This document shows, piece by piece, positions 1-6,142 of a stretch of DNA of 14,530 nt. Position 1 is the stretch's first letter; each line of letters opens with the position of its first letter. Made by a program: the position numbers and the translations under genes. Source of the DNA: JBEKZQ01 sp049509675 (GTDB lineage Bacteria; Planctomycetota; Planctomycetia; Pirellulales; Thermoguttaceae); NCBI GenBank assembly GCA_049509675.1, contig JBEKZQ010000121.1:1-14530 (forward strand). The letters are read 5' to 3'. The notes beneath the pieces were generated by a model. The model was given only the letters and a program-made list of their open reading frames with translations, did not search any database and had not been told where the DNA came from.

Positions 1-2
1 GG

Positions 3-1130
3 CGAAAGGACGCCCTTTTCACCAATAGCAATTGCAGAGCAGGCACCCCCGACTCCCGCGGTCCGTGCCGGCATGCAGGTCGAAAAAACCCGCGTTTTGG
101 GCGCATCAGCCAGATCGGACCCAAGGCGCATCCGGACAACGCCGGTGCGATGCGCGAACTCGCGCGCGCCGTTTTTTTTCAGAAGAAAGCATCGGATGCC
201 TTCAACGCGCTGAGGAAGGCGTACCAAATCGACCCGCGCAAATCGCAATTGCCTGAGCTTGCCCTGGCAGCGCTCTACGCTGAGTTCGGCGATACCCACA
301 ATGCCGAGGTTTGGATAAAGATCGCAATCGCGAGGGGGGCGGATGAACTGCCCGCACGACTGCTGCTCGCGCGTTGGGCCGTGGGGAATGCCGACTGGGA
401 TGGAGCTCTCAGGAACGCGGAGCGGGCGCTTGCGATCGAGCCAAAATCCCTGGAGGCCAACGTCATCCGGGGACAGATCGCGCTGCACTCGAAAGAATAC
501 AAGACCGCCCAACGATATTTCGAGTGCGCGGAAAAGGTGTCGCCGGAGGATTGTGCCGCCCGTTGCGGCCTGGCTTTGGCCCTCTGCGAGCAGGATGAGG
601 AGGCGACCAAGGCCAGGGCACTAACCTTCTCCAAGGCTAACTTTGAAAAGTATCCCAAGAGCGTCGATGCGGCGGTCACGCACGGTCGGGTCCTGTACCG
701 CCTTGGCCGCGTCGAAGAGGCCGATAACGTGATTCGCCAGGTTGACATCGCAGGCGCCGACATTAGCCCGGACATGGCCTATTACATTGCTTGCATCGCC
801 GCGGATCGAGGCAGAAAGGACGAAGCCGCGGAGATGATCAGGCGGGCACTTCGAGACATGCCGGGGAGCATGAAGAGGGAAACAGTCGCGCTGCTTGAGA
901 AACTGTTTGCGGATCCGAAACAAGGAGAACTCCAACCGGGCGACACGGTCATCGTAGTCGCGCGAAATACAGGCGACAGGAATTTCGGCGGGACGTTGGT
1001 CGGCTTCGCGTGTTTTCCTGGTGGGACCCGGCTCAAAGTCGCCAAGGTCGACGGAGATTATGTGTTCGTCGACGCCGGGAAGGAACGGCAAGCAATGATT
1101 CACCGCAAAAGTGTAGCAAAGCTCCATTGA
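3..1130 (+). CDS. TPR-repeat protein with C-terminal SH3-like domain (5' end outside window)
   Basis: The reading frame is open from the left edge to a TGA at 1128-1130. From about base 105 onward it encodes helical pairs typical of tetratricopeptide repeats: HPDNAGAMRELARAVFF, then units containing ALRNAERALAIEP, AQRYFECAEKVSPED and EAAEMIRRALRDMP. The last 70 residues change to a beta-rich stretch starting PGDTVIVVARNT and ending IHRKSVAKLH, which resembles the SH3-like tail of some planctomycete TPR proteins. TPR proteins are protein-binding scaffolds; no enzyme motif is visible. The first ATG (150) sits inside a TPR helix and has no clear ribosome site, so I do not take it as the start. 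Upstream of about base 96 the protein in this frame looks poor (Cys/Arg/Pro rich), while frame 1 looks better, so a one-base frameshift at the TTTTGGG run is likely. It may therefore be a pseudogene or carry a sequencing error. Confidence 0.7.
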   Translation, partial: RKDALFTNSNCRAGTPDSRGPCRHAGRKNPRFGRISQIGPKAHPDNAGAMRELARAVFFQKKASDAFNALRKAYQIDPRKSQLPELALAALYAEFGDTHNAEVWIKIAIARGADELPARLLLARWAVGNADWDGALRNAERALAIEPKSLEANVIRGQIALHSKEYKTAQRYFECAEKVSPEDCAARCGLALALCEQDEEATKARALTFSKANFEKYPKSVDAAVTHGRVLYRLGRVEEADNVIRQVDIAGADISPDMAYYIACIAADRGRKDEAAEMIRRALRDMPGSMKRETVALLEKLFADPKQGELQPGDTVIVVARNTGDRNFGGTLVGFACFPGGTRLKVAKVDGDYVFVDAGKERQAMIHRKSVAKLH

Positions 1131-1269
1131 GAGAATCACGATATAGTCGTAGAACTGAGACGAGCGGAAGAGAGGGGGCAGAACTAGTTAAGACTCGTTC
1201 TCATGCCTCTTCCGCCCTTTTCCGCCCACGCGCGGGCAGAAGAAGAATTAACACTGAAGGAGAGCAATT

Positions 1270-1509
1270 ATGAGCATGGTGATACACGGTGTCGTGCATG
1301 GCAATACGATCGAACTGAGCGAGTCGCCGGGCGTACCCGACGGCCAAGAGGTCGAAGTGTTGGTCCGGGCCATCGAACCCGCACGAACCTGGGGTGAAGG
1401 GATTCTCCGGTCGGCCGGCGCTGCCGCCGTGGTGCCGGGCTTCGATGAAGTGTTCGCAGAGATTCAGCGAGATCGCAAAGCCTCTCAATTTCGGGAGCCA
1501 GCGCCGTGA
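1270..1509 (+). CDS. Antitoxin of a VapBC-type pair (DUF104/AF2212-like N-terminus)
   Basis: This 79-residue protein has a beta-rich N-terminus (VIHGVVHGNTIEL, then PDGQEVEVLV) like the small DUF104/AF2212-type antitoxins that precede PIN-domain toxins. The rest is helical with an acidic stretch (GFDEVFAEIQRD) that could wrap the toxin. The ATG at 1270 follows a good ribosome site, AAGGAGAG at 1257-1264. Its TGA overlaps the GTG start of the PIN toxin by 4 bases (GTGA), the usual arrangement for translational coupling of a toxin-antitoxin pair. The family assignment of the antitoxin rests mainly on the N-terminal pattern and on its neighbour; the role as antitoxin is an inference from operon structure. 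Such antitoxins normally bind the operon promoter, but I see no clear operator. Confidence 0.75.
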   Translation: MSMVIHGVVHGNTIELSESPGVPDGQEVEVLVRAIEPARTWGEGILRSAGAAAVVPGFDEVFAEIQRDRKASQFREPAP

Positions 1510-1901
1510 GTTTTTTGCTCGACACGAACATCTGCTCGTCGCACATTCGCCGTCCGGCAGGATTGGCTCACCGTTTGATACAGCACTCGGGGCGAGTGTG
1601 GATGCCGACCATCGTGCTGGCGGAGTTATACGCCGGTGCCTATATGCTCGACCCCCCCGACAGAATTCTGGCCGGTATCGAGGATCTGCGGAAGGACGTT
1701 GGCGTATTGGTTTACGACGAACGCTGTGCCGAAGAGTTTGCAAAGCTCCGCGGCGCATTGAAACGGCAAGGGGTTGTCGCCAACCCCGTGGACCTGATGA
1801 TCGCCTCCGTGGCTTTGGTGCATGACCTTACGTTGGTGACGAACAACACGGCCGACTTTCGTTTCATTCCTGCCTTGCGATTGGAAGACTGGCTCACATG
1901 A
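1506..1901 (+). CDS. vapC: VapC-type PIN-domain ribonuclease toxin
   Basis: The 131-residue product has the full PIN-domain set of acidic metal ligands: Asp6 in LLDTN, Glu40 in VLAELYAG, Asp96 in NPVDLMIA and Asp117 in TNNTADF. The length and the terminal pattern (LVTNNTADFRFIPALRLEDW) are typical of VapC toxins. Family knowledge: VapC proteins are Mg-dependent endoribonucleases that cut tRNA or rRNA in the cytoplasm and are neutralised by the partner antitoxin. It starts with GTG at 1506, overlapping the antitoxin stop by 4 bases. All ligands are present, so it is probably active. The stop TGA overlaps the ATG of a 36-codon mini-ORF at 1898. The target RNA cannot be told from sequence. Confidence 0.93.
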   Translation: MSFLLDTNICSSHIRRPAGLAHRLIQHSGRVWMPTIVLAELYAGAYMLDPPDRILAGIEDLRKDVGVLVYDERCAEEFAKLRGALKRQGVVANPVDLMIASVALVHDLTLVTNNTADFRFIPALRLEDWLT

Positions 1902-2008
1902 TCGAAACCCGGGCCTTGGAAGAGCTGGACCGGCTGCGCACGAGCGGCAGGCCACCCACTGAAATCCAGATACATTACCAGGCGGTAGGTCAGGCACTCC
2001 GTTCCTGA
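1898..2008 (+). CDS. 36-residue mini-ORF overlapping the vapC stop
   Basis: An ATG at 1898 overlaps the vapC TGA (ATGA) and opens a frame of 36 codons ending in TGA at 2006-2008. The product begins MIETRALEELDRLRTSG and is helix-prone and charged, with no recognisable domain. The stop lies inside the large hairpin at 1987-2038. The ATGA overlap would allow coupled translation with vapC, but the ORF may equally be a chance frame or the remains of a gene cut by the hairpin repeat. Confidence 0.25.
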   Translation: MIETRALEELDRLRTSGRPPTEIQIHYQAVGQALRS

Positions 2009-2038
2009 CGCAGTTGTCAGGCACGGAGTGTCTGACCT
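1987..2038. repeat. Large double hairpin, possible extragenic palindrome or two-way terminator
   Basis: The outer arms 1987-2002 and 2023-2038 are complementary at 15 of 16 positions, the odd one still allowing a G-U pair. Inside them a second stem CCTGAC (2004-2009) / GTCAGG (2016-2021) closes a 6-base loop, with one unpaired base on each side between the stems. The same core (TCAGGCACTCCGT / GTCAGGCACGGAGTG) is used twice in opposite senses. There is no T-tract on either side, so it is not a classic intrinsic terminator. It lies between two converging toxin-antitoxin cassettes, where a two-way transcription stop would make sense, but a dispersed REP-like repeat is as likely. Confidence 0.6.
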
Positions 2039-2058
2039 GCTTGGCTGGCTGGGCGGTA

Positions 2059-2253
2059 TCACGTCCCGGATGGACGCGGAATACCGAGGATGCGGCAAAT
2101 GCCGTGAACCGTGCCGCGCTTAATATGCGAATGCCGCGGGACGGGAGCTTGGGCGAGATTCGACGGATTCAGCCAAACATCGTGATTTGCACCATGATGG
2201 TGCAGCATGCACCCGCATCGACGCAGATGGCGCTCAAGCTCGCGACGATTCAC
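2059..2253 (-). CDS. hicA: HicA-family mRNA interferase toxin
   Basis: This 64-residue protein matches the HicA pattern: N-terminal RRELERHLRRCGC helix, a glycine turn followed by His24 (GANHDVW), an NP turn (LNPSN), then VPRHSHIKRGTVHGICRILGI. Family knowledge: HicA is a small double-stranded-RNA-binding-fold ribonuclease that cuts mRNA using the conserved His. The start is a GTG at 2253, placed 9 bases after the stop of the upstream hicB-like gene, so the two are one operon with antitoxin first. The His and the surrounding turn are intact, suggesting an active toxin. The GTG start may lower toxin translation relative to the antitoxin. Confidence 0.88.
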   Translation of the reverse strand: MNRRELERHLRRCGCMLHHHGANHDVWLNPSNLAQAPVPRHSHIKRGTVHGICRILGIPRPSGT

Positions 2254-2262
2254 GGCAAAACC

Positions 2263-2484
2263 TCATCGGGCGGTCTTGGACGCGGAAAGGCTGCGCGACA
2301 GTTTCAGACGCGCTTGCTTGAGGGCCGAAGCAGCGTCGCGTGCATTGGCGAATGCCTCATCGATCGTCTCGGCTTCCGTAATCAATTCGGGATCGAGGGG
2401 AGAAGTCACGACGTACCCCCCTTCCGGCGCTGCTTGAAGGGTGAGGACAAGTTTGCCGTCGCTAACCGTGTATCGAGTAGCCAT
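2263..2484 (-). CDS. hicB: HicB-family antitoxin (short form)
   Basis: The 73-residue product has the core HicB pattern: a beta strand pair (KLVLTLQAAPEGGYVVTSPL) followed by an ETIDEAFANARDAASAL helix, corresponding to the GGY...P...T.EEA.ANA.EA signature. It stops soon after this domain, so there is no added HTH or ribbon-helix-helix DNA-binding domain as in longer HicB proteins. Its role is to bind and block the HicA toxin encoded 9 bases downstream. The ATG at 2484 has a strong ribosome site (AAGGAG on the minus strand, about 2492-2497) and a consensus TATAAT further upstream. Without a visible DNA-binding domain it is unclear how the operon is autoregulated. Confidence 0.85.
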   Translation of the reverse strand: MATRYTVSDGKLVLTLQAAPEGGYVVTSPLDPELITEAETIDEAFANARDAASALKQARLKLSRSLSASKTAR

Positions 2485-2503
2485 CGCTCGCTCCTTTCAT
2501 TTC

Positions 2504-2509
2504 ATTATA
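2504..2509 (-). promoter_or_regulatory. -10 box of the hicBA promoter
   Basis: On the minus strand the sequence reads TATAAT exactly, 20 bases upstream of the hicB ATG with AAGGAG in between. No good -35 hexamer is seen at 16-18 bases spacing, so the promoter may rely on the strong -10 box or an activator. Confidence 0.5.
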
Positions 2510-2592
2510 CAAGAAGATACCAGAATTGCCGTTGGCCCGTATTGCCAAGCAGCCAAATCAGCCCGGGAGAGGTAAAGGGCCGTAGGATCTGC

Positions 2593-2598
2593 TACAAT
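2593..2598 (+). promoter_or_regulatory. Possible -10 box (TACAAT) for the small membrane protein gene
   Basis: GCTACAATG at 2591-2599 contains a near-consensus sigma70-type -10 hexamer, 138 bases before the ATG at 2737. I see no matching -35 box. A start here would give a long leader, for which I see no obvious structure. Confidence 0.25.
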
Positions 2599-2736
2599 GC
2601 GCGAAACGGTTGGGAAACCATTTGCCCATACGCAGGTCGAAGCCACGGGTTCGCTTCCGAACGCGCCGATACGATCTGAGACTGGTCCGGAACAGGTCAC
2701 GCAGAAACGGATCAGTCCGTTCCCCAGGAGTTCCCA

Positions 2737-3036
2737 ATGAACCTGACTATCGGACAATTCATCGTCTGGCTGGTTGTCGGCGCGGTGGCCGGTACGCTGA
2801 CGGGGCGACTGGTGACGCTCAAGAAGGAAGGGCTGGGCCGTTGGACCAACCTGGGCGTCGGCATGGTCGGGGCCCTGATCGGCGGCTTGCTCTTCAAGCT
2901 CTTCCACGTCAACCTGGGCCTTGGCGAGCTCAAGGTCACCTTCGAGGACTTGATTGCGGCCTTCCTCGGTTCGCTGTTGTTTGTCGTCATCTGGTGGGCG
3001 GTCGCCAAGTTCCGAGGCAAGAAGCTGCCTCGGTAA
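2737..3036 (+). CDS. GlsB/YeaQ/YmgE-type small membrane protein
   Basis: This 99-residue protein has three hydrophobic segments: residues 5-22 (IGQFIVWLVVGAVAGTLTG), 38-55 (NLGVGMVGALIGGLLFKL) and 71-90 (LIAAFLGSLLFVVIWWAVA). The glycine-rich pattern GxxxGxLxGRL...NLGVGMVGALIGG is that of the transglycosylase-associated / GlsB-YeaQ-YmgE stress-response membrane family. The function of that family is poorly known despite its name; it is an inner-membrane protein often induced by stress. The start is supported by AGGAG at 2726-2730, 6 bases before the ATG. The C-terminus ends in a basic tail (KFRGKKLPR). It appears monocistronic; a repeat tract follows about 85 bases downstream. Confidence 0.75.
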   Translation: MNLTIGQFIVWLVVGAVAGTLTGRLVTLKKEGLGRWTNLGVGMVGALIGGLLFKLFHVNLGLGELKVTFEDLIAAFLGSLLFVVIWWAVAKFRGKKLPR

Positions 3037-3120
3037 AGACCGGCGAAGGGGACTGGCTCCGTCGCCTCGATCGGCAATCGCTGCGGGAACGGCTTGCAGC
3101 TTTCGGTGCCATTCCCCTGA

Positions 3121-3211
3121 TTTCAGATCTCGGATTTGAGATTTCAGATATCAGATTTGAGATTTGAGATTTGAGATTTGAGATTTCAGATATCAGATTT
3201 GAGATTTCAGA
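3121..3211. repeat. Heptanucleotide tandem repeat (13 units)
   Basis: The stretch splits without remainder into 13 units of 7 bases. Seven units are TTTGAGA or its one-base variant TTTCAGA in strict phase at the ends and centre (TTTGAGA six times, four of them consecutive; TTTCAGA four times), and the others are TATCAGA (twice) and TCTCGGA (once). The AT-rich tract contrasts sharply with the GC-rich surroundings. It lies between the membrane protein gene and the end of the converging lipoprotein gene. The pattern recalls the short tandemly repeated heptanucleotides of cyanobacteria, but no relation is implied. Confidence 0.9.
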
Positions 3212-3271
3212 GCGTGTCGACGGATTTCTGCCGCTCTTGGCGAAGTCCGGCCGCTTGAGGAGGCCGGCGTC

Positions 3272-3877
3272 TCAATACTTCAGATCGAGAACCCACCTCT
3301 TTGCGTCCATCTGGGGCACTTCCCCACCGAGAGTCGTTGCGGTATTGTACTTGGCGGGAATCGTCTCGCCGGCCTTGGTGACCTCAACGCGGTAGAATCC
3401 CGGGGCAACGCCCGGCAGGTTGTCGGAACCGTGAGCCGGCACGGTGGGCATCGTTCGACCCGACTGGTCCGTCGTGCCAACGGCAGTCTCGAGCTCGCTT
3501 CCGAGGAAGCTTTCGGGAACCAGACTGACAGTGGCGCCCGGGAGCGGCTGGCCGTTGTGCAGCACGGCGACGATGAACGGCACGCGGCCGACCTTGGCTT
3601 CCTTCCAACTGGCGATGCGGGCGGCAATATCTTCCTCCGTGACCTTGTTGGAGTCGGGGAACGCCGCGCGGATCGCCGGGGCCTTCTCCAACTCCCCGGC
3701 GTCCAAGTAGCCGTTCTTGTCGAGGTCGTAGGTTTCGATGGCCCGCTTCGCGGCGTCGGAGGCGATCCCCGGTGGAACGATCGCTCGGACGCGGCTTCCG
3801 CACCCAGCCGGCCCCAAGAGCCCAAGTCCGACAACCAGGAGCAGAATCTCCGCACGGGTGGGGCAGCAGGATTTCAT
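3272..3877 (-). CDS. EF-hand lipoprotein with carboxypeptidase-regulatory-like domain
   Basis: The 201-residue product starts at ATG 3877, which gives a lipoprotein-type leader: a hydrophobic stretch (residues 11-21) ending GPAG before Cys26. A textbook EF-hand calcium loop follows at residues 51-62 (DLDKNGYLDAGE; ligands Asp51, Asp53, Asn55, Asp59, Glu62). Residues 95-201 form a beta-rich domain (FIVAVLHNGQPLPGATVSLVPE ... GFYRVEVTK) of the carboxypeptidase-regulatory/transthyretin-like type common in planctomycete exported proteins. It is probably anchored in a membrane facing the periplasm; the binding partner is unknown. It lies 20 bases downstream of the DUF1559 gene on the same strand, a frequent planctomycete pairing. 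The ribosome site is weak. A longer upstream frame exists but would place the signal peptide internally. Confidence 0.8.
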   Translation of the reverse strand: MKSCCPTRAEILLLVVGLGLLGPAGCGSRVRAIVPPGIASDAAKRAIETYDLDKNGYLDAGELEKAPAIRAAFPDSNKVTEEDIAARIASWKEAKVGRVPFIVAVLHNGQPLPGATVSLVPESFLGSELETAVGTTDQSGRTMPTVPAHGSDNLPGVAPGFYRVEVTKAGETIPAKYNTATTLGGEVPQMDAKRWVLDLKY

Positions 3878-3897
3878 GGTCGATCGCTGACCTGTTC

Positions 3898-4902
3898 CTA
3901 ATAGCTTGAGTCGTTGATCACGTTGCCGTCGTTGCGACATCCAAGATTCTGAAACGTGGTCGCATTGATCGTCAGGCTGATCTTGTGGACCGAGCCGTCG
4001 CAGAAGACGAAGATGCAAAGACCCGGATGCGCGCTGCCGAACTGGGTTTGGGACGCATAGCCGGGATAATCCTGCACCGGCGCCGTCCCCGTCAAACGGT
4101 ACATATCGTTGTCGATCCCGGCCAATATGCAATGGTTATCGCAGGCCGTCGTCCCGTCGGTATAATGGTTGGCATCCAATTCCTTCTCCCCGATCAGGAT
4201 CGTACTGGACAGGCCGTCGGAGACGTCGGCTGCCGTCACCTCGCTGCGCAGGAAGCTGATCCCATTCCAGTGTTCGGACTGAATAAGAGCGTTCCAGCCG
4301 GTGTATGCATCTCCCTGGGCGAGGGTCGTCACACCCGCCGGGGTACCAACTTCGTCGTCGCCGGTGGTTCCGACGTTTACCGCATAATCGGTCTTACTGC
4401 ACTTCCCACTCGGCGGCGGATAATTCATGTTGCAGTAGGTCCTTTGCTGGAACGGGTAGAGAGCGACCTGGCGGCGCGTGGGACAAATGAAAAGCCCCAG
4501 GGGCGTCTGCGTCTGGAGGACATTCAACTGCATGATGTTGCTGTAGTTGCTCATGGCGACGTCGTGCAGCGCCTGTTGCTCGATGAACGGGAGCAGGTTG
4601 TAGATCCAGCCCCCCGGCTGGGACTTTCCAAAGCCGCGGGTCGGATCACCGACCCACTCCCTCGCCCAACCGCCGCTGGGAAAGAAGCTCGTCGCTTCGA
4701 GGTGCTGGGACGCCCCGACCCCCAACTGCTTGAGATTGTTGGTACATTGCGTTTGTCGCGCCGTTTCGCGTGCTGCCTGGACCGCCGGCAGCAGAAGGCC
4801 CACGAGAATTCCGATGATCGCGATGACCACCAGCAACTCCACGAGCGTAAAGCCCGCGGCACGCCGCTCCCACGCCGCCAGTCGAGCCGGAAAACAGCGC
4901 AT
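3898..4902 (-). CDS. DUF1559-type protein with prepilin-like N-terminus
   Basis: This 334-residue protein begins with a type IV prepilin-like signal: a basic leader, then Gly17|FTLVELLVVIAIIGIL, with the conserved Glu at position 5 after the cut (Glu22). The following LLPAVQAARETARQTQCTNNLKQLG and the C-terminal FGSAHPGLCIFVFCDGSVHKIS are hallmarks of the DUF1559 family, hugely expanded in planctomycetes. Eight or more cysteines in the body suggest disulfides outside the cytoplasm. The function of the family is unsettled; pseudopilin-like fibres or surface structures have been proposed from the N-terminus. The ATG at 4902 has a good ribosome site (GGGAGG) and places the leader correctly; the frame stays open upstream but without sensible protein. 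It is transcribed with the lipoprotein gene 20 bases downstream. Confidence 0.92.
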   Translation of the reverse strand: MRCFPARLAAWERRAAGFTLVELLVVIAIIGILVGLLLPAVQAARETARQTQCTNNLKQLGVGASQHLEATSFFPSGGWAREWVGDPTRGFGKSQPGGWIYNLLPFIEQQALHDVAMSNYSNIMQLNVLQTQTPLGLFICPTRRQVALYPFQQRTYCNMNYPPPSGKCSKTDYAVNVGTTGDDEVGTPAGVTTLAQGDAYTGWNALIQSEHWNGISFLRSEVTAADVSDGLSSTILIGEKELDANHYTDGTTACDNHCILAGIDNDMYRLTGTAPVQDYPGYASQTQFGSAHPGLCIFVFCDGSVHKISLTINATTFQNLGCRNDGNVINDSSY

Positions 4903-4939
4903 GGCCAACCTCCCGCGAACCTGTCGATTGCCGCGGATG

Positions 4940-4945
4940 TTTATA
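4940..4945 (-). promoter_or_regulatory. Possible -10 box upstream of the DUF1559 gene
   Basis: On the minus strand TATAAA occurs 37 bases upstream of the ATG, an AT-rich spot in a GC-rich leader. No -35 box at normal spacing is convincing. Confidence 0.3.
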
Positions 4946-5410
4946 CTCTGCACGGTCCGAAATGATCCCAACCGCAGCAAAAGGGAATAGATCGTATCAC
5001 TACCAGCCGTTCGACCGATGAAGACGTCCTGTTCCTTCTCGCAGCAGCCTCGCGGCTCTGGCAGCCGCCCAACGTCGCTACGAATGCCACCGGGCGCGCT
5101 GGGTTCGCAGATAGATGTCCTCTGCCCTTGCATCCTACCAAAAGGCGGCGTTTTCAGCAAGAGGGTCGCAGTTCCGGGCAGTCGCATTTCCGGGCACTTC
5201 CGGGCCGGCAGTTGCATTTATTTCAGAGTGCTTTTCGGGCTATCGTCCTCTCGCGTTTTTCGTGATTACTTGGCGCCGCCCCGCCTTCTGAAGAGGGGTA
5301 GACCTTGCCAGCCGCCTGCAAAACCCTTACCTTCTTGGGTATGCGATCTGTACGATAGGATTTGCGAGCGTGTTGCCATCGATGGCTGCCAAGAGGGAGG
5401 GAAACGGCCA
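4946..5410. other. Divergent intergenic region between DUF1559 operon and ABC exporter operon
   Basis: About 460 bases without a credible gene. Frames run open from both neighbours into it but lack protein-like composition. It must hold the exporter promoter, yet I see only weak hexamers (for example TTGGGT at 5335 with TAGGAT at 5357). A short direct repetition of TTCCGGGC(A/C) occurs three times at 5172-5206, and the flanking words AGTCGCATTT and AGTTGCATTT are near-copies. No RNA gene or riboswitch is recognisable. Confidence 0.4.

Positions 5411-6138
<728 letters not shown>

Positions 6139-6142
<4 letters not shown>

Noticed and set aside
1165..1214. Inverted repeat CGGAAGAG/CTCTTCCG as terminator of the TPR gene
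   Set aside because: The arms are 34 bases apart with no T-tract; too weak to call.
2014..2679. 221-codon plus-strand frame
   Set aside because: It is antisense to both hicB and hicA, which have recognisable families, promoter and ribosome site on the other strand.
3272..4132. Longer start (286 residues) for the lipoprotein gene
   Set aside because: It would overlap the DUF1559 gene by 230 bases and bury the lipoprotein signal in the interior; the ATG at 3877 gives a proper leader.
3898..5217. Longer start (439 residues) for the DUF1559 gene
   Set aside because: It would put 105 residues before the prepilin leader, which must be N-terminal; ATG 4902 has a good ribosome site.
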